Assembly (NCBI GenBank): GCA_003152145.1 | Contig: PLZL01000150.1 | Location: 14,534-22,108, forward strand | DNA: 7,575 nt | Direction of reading: 5' to 3' | Origin: Limisphaerales bacterium | GTDB lineage: Bacteria > Verrucomicrobiota > Verrucomicrobiae > Limisphaerales > UBA11358 | Shown here: one piece after another, positions 6,517-7,575 of the stretch | Position numbering within the stretch: the stretch's first letter is position 1 | Layout of the letters: every line of letters starts with the position of its first letter | The notes under the pieces: model-generated | Seen by the model: only the letters and a program-made list of their open reading frames with translations | Database searches by the model: none | What the model was told of the DNA's origin: nothing | Program-made: the position numbers and the translations under genes

Positions 6517-6529
6517 GTCGTTGAACGAC
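6517..6529. repeat. 13-bp palindrome in the repeat-protein gene leader
   Basis: GTCGTTGAACGAC is a perfect palindrome around a central G, about 40 bp before the start codon. It could form a small hairpin in the leader RNA or be an operator. No further support is seen. Confidence 0.3.
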
Positions 6530-6637
6530 CGGTTCTTTCAAAACCTTCAGAAAATATTGACGTTTGATCTTCGTAATTTTCGCTTCCCTTTCAGGATTGG
6601 CTAAACTTTGCGGTTCTTCCCGATAGTTTCATTTGGC

Positions 6638-6682
6638 ATTATACAACTCATGCGAATGATTACTATCGCCAATTCTGGCGAT
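6638..6682 (-). promoter_or_regulatory. Promoter-like element before repeat-protein gene: TATAAT with palindrome at the -35 region
   Basis: A perfect TATAAT (6638-6643) lies on the minus strand. There is no good -35 box; instead the palindrome ATCGCCAATTCTGGCGAT (6665-6682; 7-bp arms, 4-bp centre) starts 21 bp upstream. This is the layout of an activator-dependent promoter. The stretch aligns without gaps to 2043-2088 before the distal pilin. Transcription would start near 6631, giving a leader of about 150 nt. This is inferred; no start site is known. Confidence 0.5.
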
Positions 6683-6706
6683 GTGGACTGGCATGAAAGT
6701 TGAATC
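6665..6706. repeat. Dispersed 42-bp repeat, copy 2
   Basis: Partner of 2094-2135, with 3 mismatches in 42. It contains the palindrome and ends AAGTTGAATC. Confidence 0.85.
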
Positions 6707-6798
6707 GGTTTTCATGGTCGTTTTCTAGAGGGCATAGAACGTGCCAAGTAGAATTTGCGGCGTTTTACTGGGTTTTGATTACAGGGGATTATACAAAT

Positions 6799-6835
6799 GT
6801 GTGAATCTCACGCATAATGCGTGAAAATTTCACGC
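6799..6835. promoter_or_regulatory. Cluster of overlapping GCGTGA/TCACGC palindromes, likely operator
   Basis: TCACGCATAATGCGTGA (6808-6824) and GCGTGAAAATTTCACGC (6819-6835) are each perfect 17-bp palindromes and share one half-site. A further GTGTGA (6799-6804) pairs with the first TCACGC. Four alternating half-sites thus sit in 37 bp. This looks like a binding site for a dimeric regulator, perhaps of the galacturonate genes, though it lies about 320 bp upstream of the repeat-protein gene and downstream of the epimerase gene. The factor is unknown. Confidence 0.5.
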
Positions 6836-6889
6836 GGGCTTCAGTATGTGACGTGGGCAATGGCAGGGAAGCACACCATCCAATGTCAT

Positions 6890-6981
6890 GGATTCGACGC
6901 CATTTCCATCCACGCAGGGTGTCTGCCGGGATTATCAGGCATGCAGACGGGAGATTAAAAGGCTGGTGCGTTGGCAGGGTG
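6890..6981. repeat. Dispersed ~92-bp repeat, copy 2
   Basis: Partner of 2144-2236 in the same orientation. Here about 180 bp, including the GCGTGA operator cluster, separates it from the 42-bp palindrome repeat, whereas in copy 1 only 8 bp do. The rest of 6707-7144 shows no gene I can support; small frames there lack any recognisable domain. Confidence 0.75.
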
Positions 6982-7090
6982 CGTCGGCACAGTTGGAGAA
7001 ACCGGATGGTCATGGATTGCGGCAGCCCTTTACCGCTTTGGAGATAATTCCTGCCCAGCCAAAACGCTTGGTGACAGGCACACTCCACGA

Positions 7091-7117
7091 CGCTGTCACG
7101 TCATTGCGGTGTCAGCG
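7091..7117. terminator. Hairpin downstream of the epimerase gene, doubtful terminator
   Basis: CGCTGTCAC (7091-7099) pairs with GTGTCAGCG (7109-7117): 5 bp, one T-T mismatch, then 3 bp, with a 9-nt loop. It begins 28 bp after the epimerase stop. No T-tract follows on the minus strand, so it is at best a weak or factor-dependent terminator. Confidence 0.25.
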
Positions 7118-7144
7118 CCGAATTTATCAGGCAGAAGGCCGAGC

Positions 7145-7575
7145 CTACACGACGAGCGGCTTCAGATGCCGTTCATAGAGGTTCATCGTCACATTCCGCC
7201 CGACGATGGCTTCGTTGGCCTCCAGCATTTTGAGGTAGCGGTCGCCTTTCTTGGCGGCAATCTTGAAACCAACATGGAGCAGTTGCCGGAAATGGGGATT
7301 GTATTCCTTGCATTTCGGGTCGTGCCGGAGCGCCGCGCAGTATTGCGCCGAGGTCCAGCCTTGCACCTGTTCCTTCGTGGGCAGTTTCTTCGGGTCAATG
7401 TCAATGACGGTGGCGTAGGGGGCGCAAAGCTCGGCGCAATGATCCAGCGCGTCGCAATAAATCTCCTTGGCAAGCGCAAGGGCGTCGCCGCCGGCCTCGG
7501 CCAGTCCGATGAGTTCCTCCAGCCAGTTGGTCCCAGCGGTCTTGATGTGAAGGCCGGCGTTGAAGGTCTTCACCG
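7145..7575 (-). CDS. uxaE: Tagaturonate/fructuronate epimerase family protein (UxaE-like), C-terminal part (cut by window edge)
   Basis: C-terminal 143 codons of an enzyme expected to interconvert D-tagaturonate and D-fructuronate in the cytoplasm. This step links galacturonate to the glucuronate branch of hexuronate breakdown. Visible family landmarks, compared from memory with the Thermotoga UxaE, are: HIKTAGTNWLE near the start, where family members have FHVKTAGTSYLE; ALDH; a YATVIDIDPKKLP stretch; NPHFRQLLHVGFKIA, matching the N..RQLIHV.YG region; and a final LEANEAI...NLYERHLKPL helix. Complete members are about 480-500 residues, so two thirds lies beyond the edge; the GTG at 7573-7571 is probably an internal Val. 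A stop at 7147-7145 ends it. The GH28 gene 6.4 kb downstream on the same strand supports a pectin context. The catalytic residues are not judged here. Confidence 0.82.
   Translation of the reverse strand, partial: VKTFNAGLHIKTAGTNWLEELIGLAEAGGDALALAKEIYCDALDHCAELCAPYATVIDIDPKKLPTKEQVQGWTSAQYCAALRHDPKCKEYNPHFRQLLHVGFKIAAKKGDRYLKMLEANEAIVGRNVTMNLYERHLKPLVV

Noticed and set aside
6789..7088. 99-codon minus-strand frame between the epimerase and repeat-protein genes
   Set aside because: It has no recognisable domain or ribosome site, crosses the operator cluster and the dispersed repeat, and has a coding-unlike composition.

Overview
The window looks like chromosomal DNA of a Verrucomicrobiota bacterium, most likely a Pedosphaera/Limisphaerales-type soil lineage. 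This is inferred from gene style, not from a marker gene. The clues are prepilin-type proteins with an H-X9-DG signature, a BspA-like leucine-rich-repeat protein ending in the C-terminal domain common in that group, and abundant short dispersed intergenic repeats. All five recognisable genes are on the minus strand, so transcription runs from high to low coordinates.

Layout in transcription order: (1) 7575-7145, the C-terminal part of a UxaE-type tagaturonate/fructuronate epimerase, cut by the window edge. (2) 7144-6479, a long non-coding stretch with a dispersed 92-bp repeat, a cluster of overlapping palindromes (6799-6835), and a promoter-like element made of an 18-bp palindrome plus a TATAAT box. 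(3) 6478-3383, a secreted 1031-residue protein made almost wholly of about 26 BspA-type repeats in three modules, with a near-identical internal duplication. (4) 3343-2477, a pseudopilin-like H-X9-DG protein starting 39 bp after the repeat protein. (5) 2476-1917, a mosaic of two relics of the repeat protein's C-terminal end, a 66-bp inverted repeat, and second copies of the 92-bp repeat and the palindrome element. (6) 1916-1101, a second, paralogous pseudopilin-like protein. (7) 1100-750, a spacer with a C-rich double hairpin. (8) 749-1, the N-terminal 249 codons of a GH28-type polygalacturonase, cut by the window edge.

The two end genes fit one pathway: GH28 releases galacturonate from pectin outside the cytoplasm, and UxaE acts two steps later on its keto form, tagaturonate. 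The three middle genes encode exported proteins and have no obvious metabolic link to pectin. They may be a surface or adhesion cassette inserted in, or expanded within, a pectin-use locus. The most notable structure is regulatory and evolutionary. The same palindrome-plus-minus-10 element precedes both the repeat gene and the distal pilin gene. The unit of repeat-protein tail, leader and pilin has also been duplicated, leaving a tail relic in frame directly after the stop codon of one pilin.
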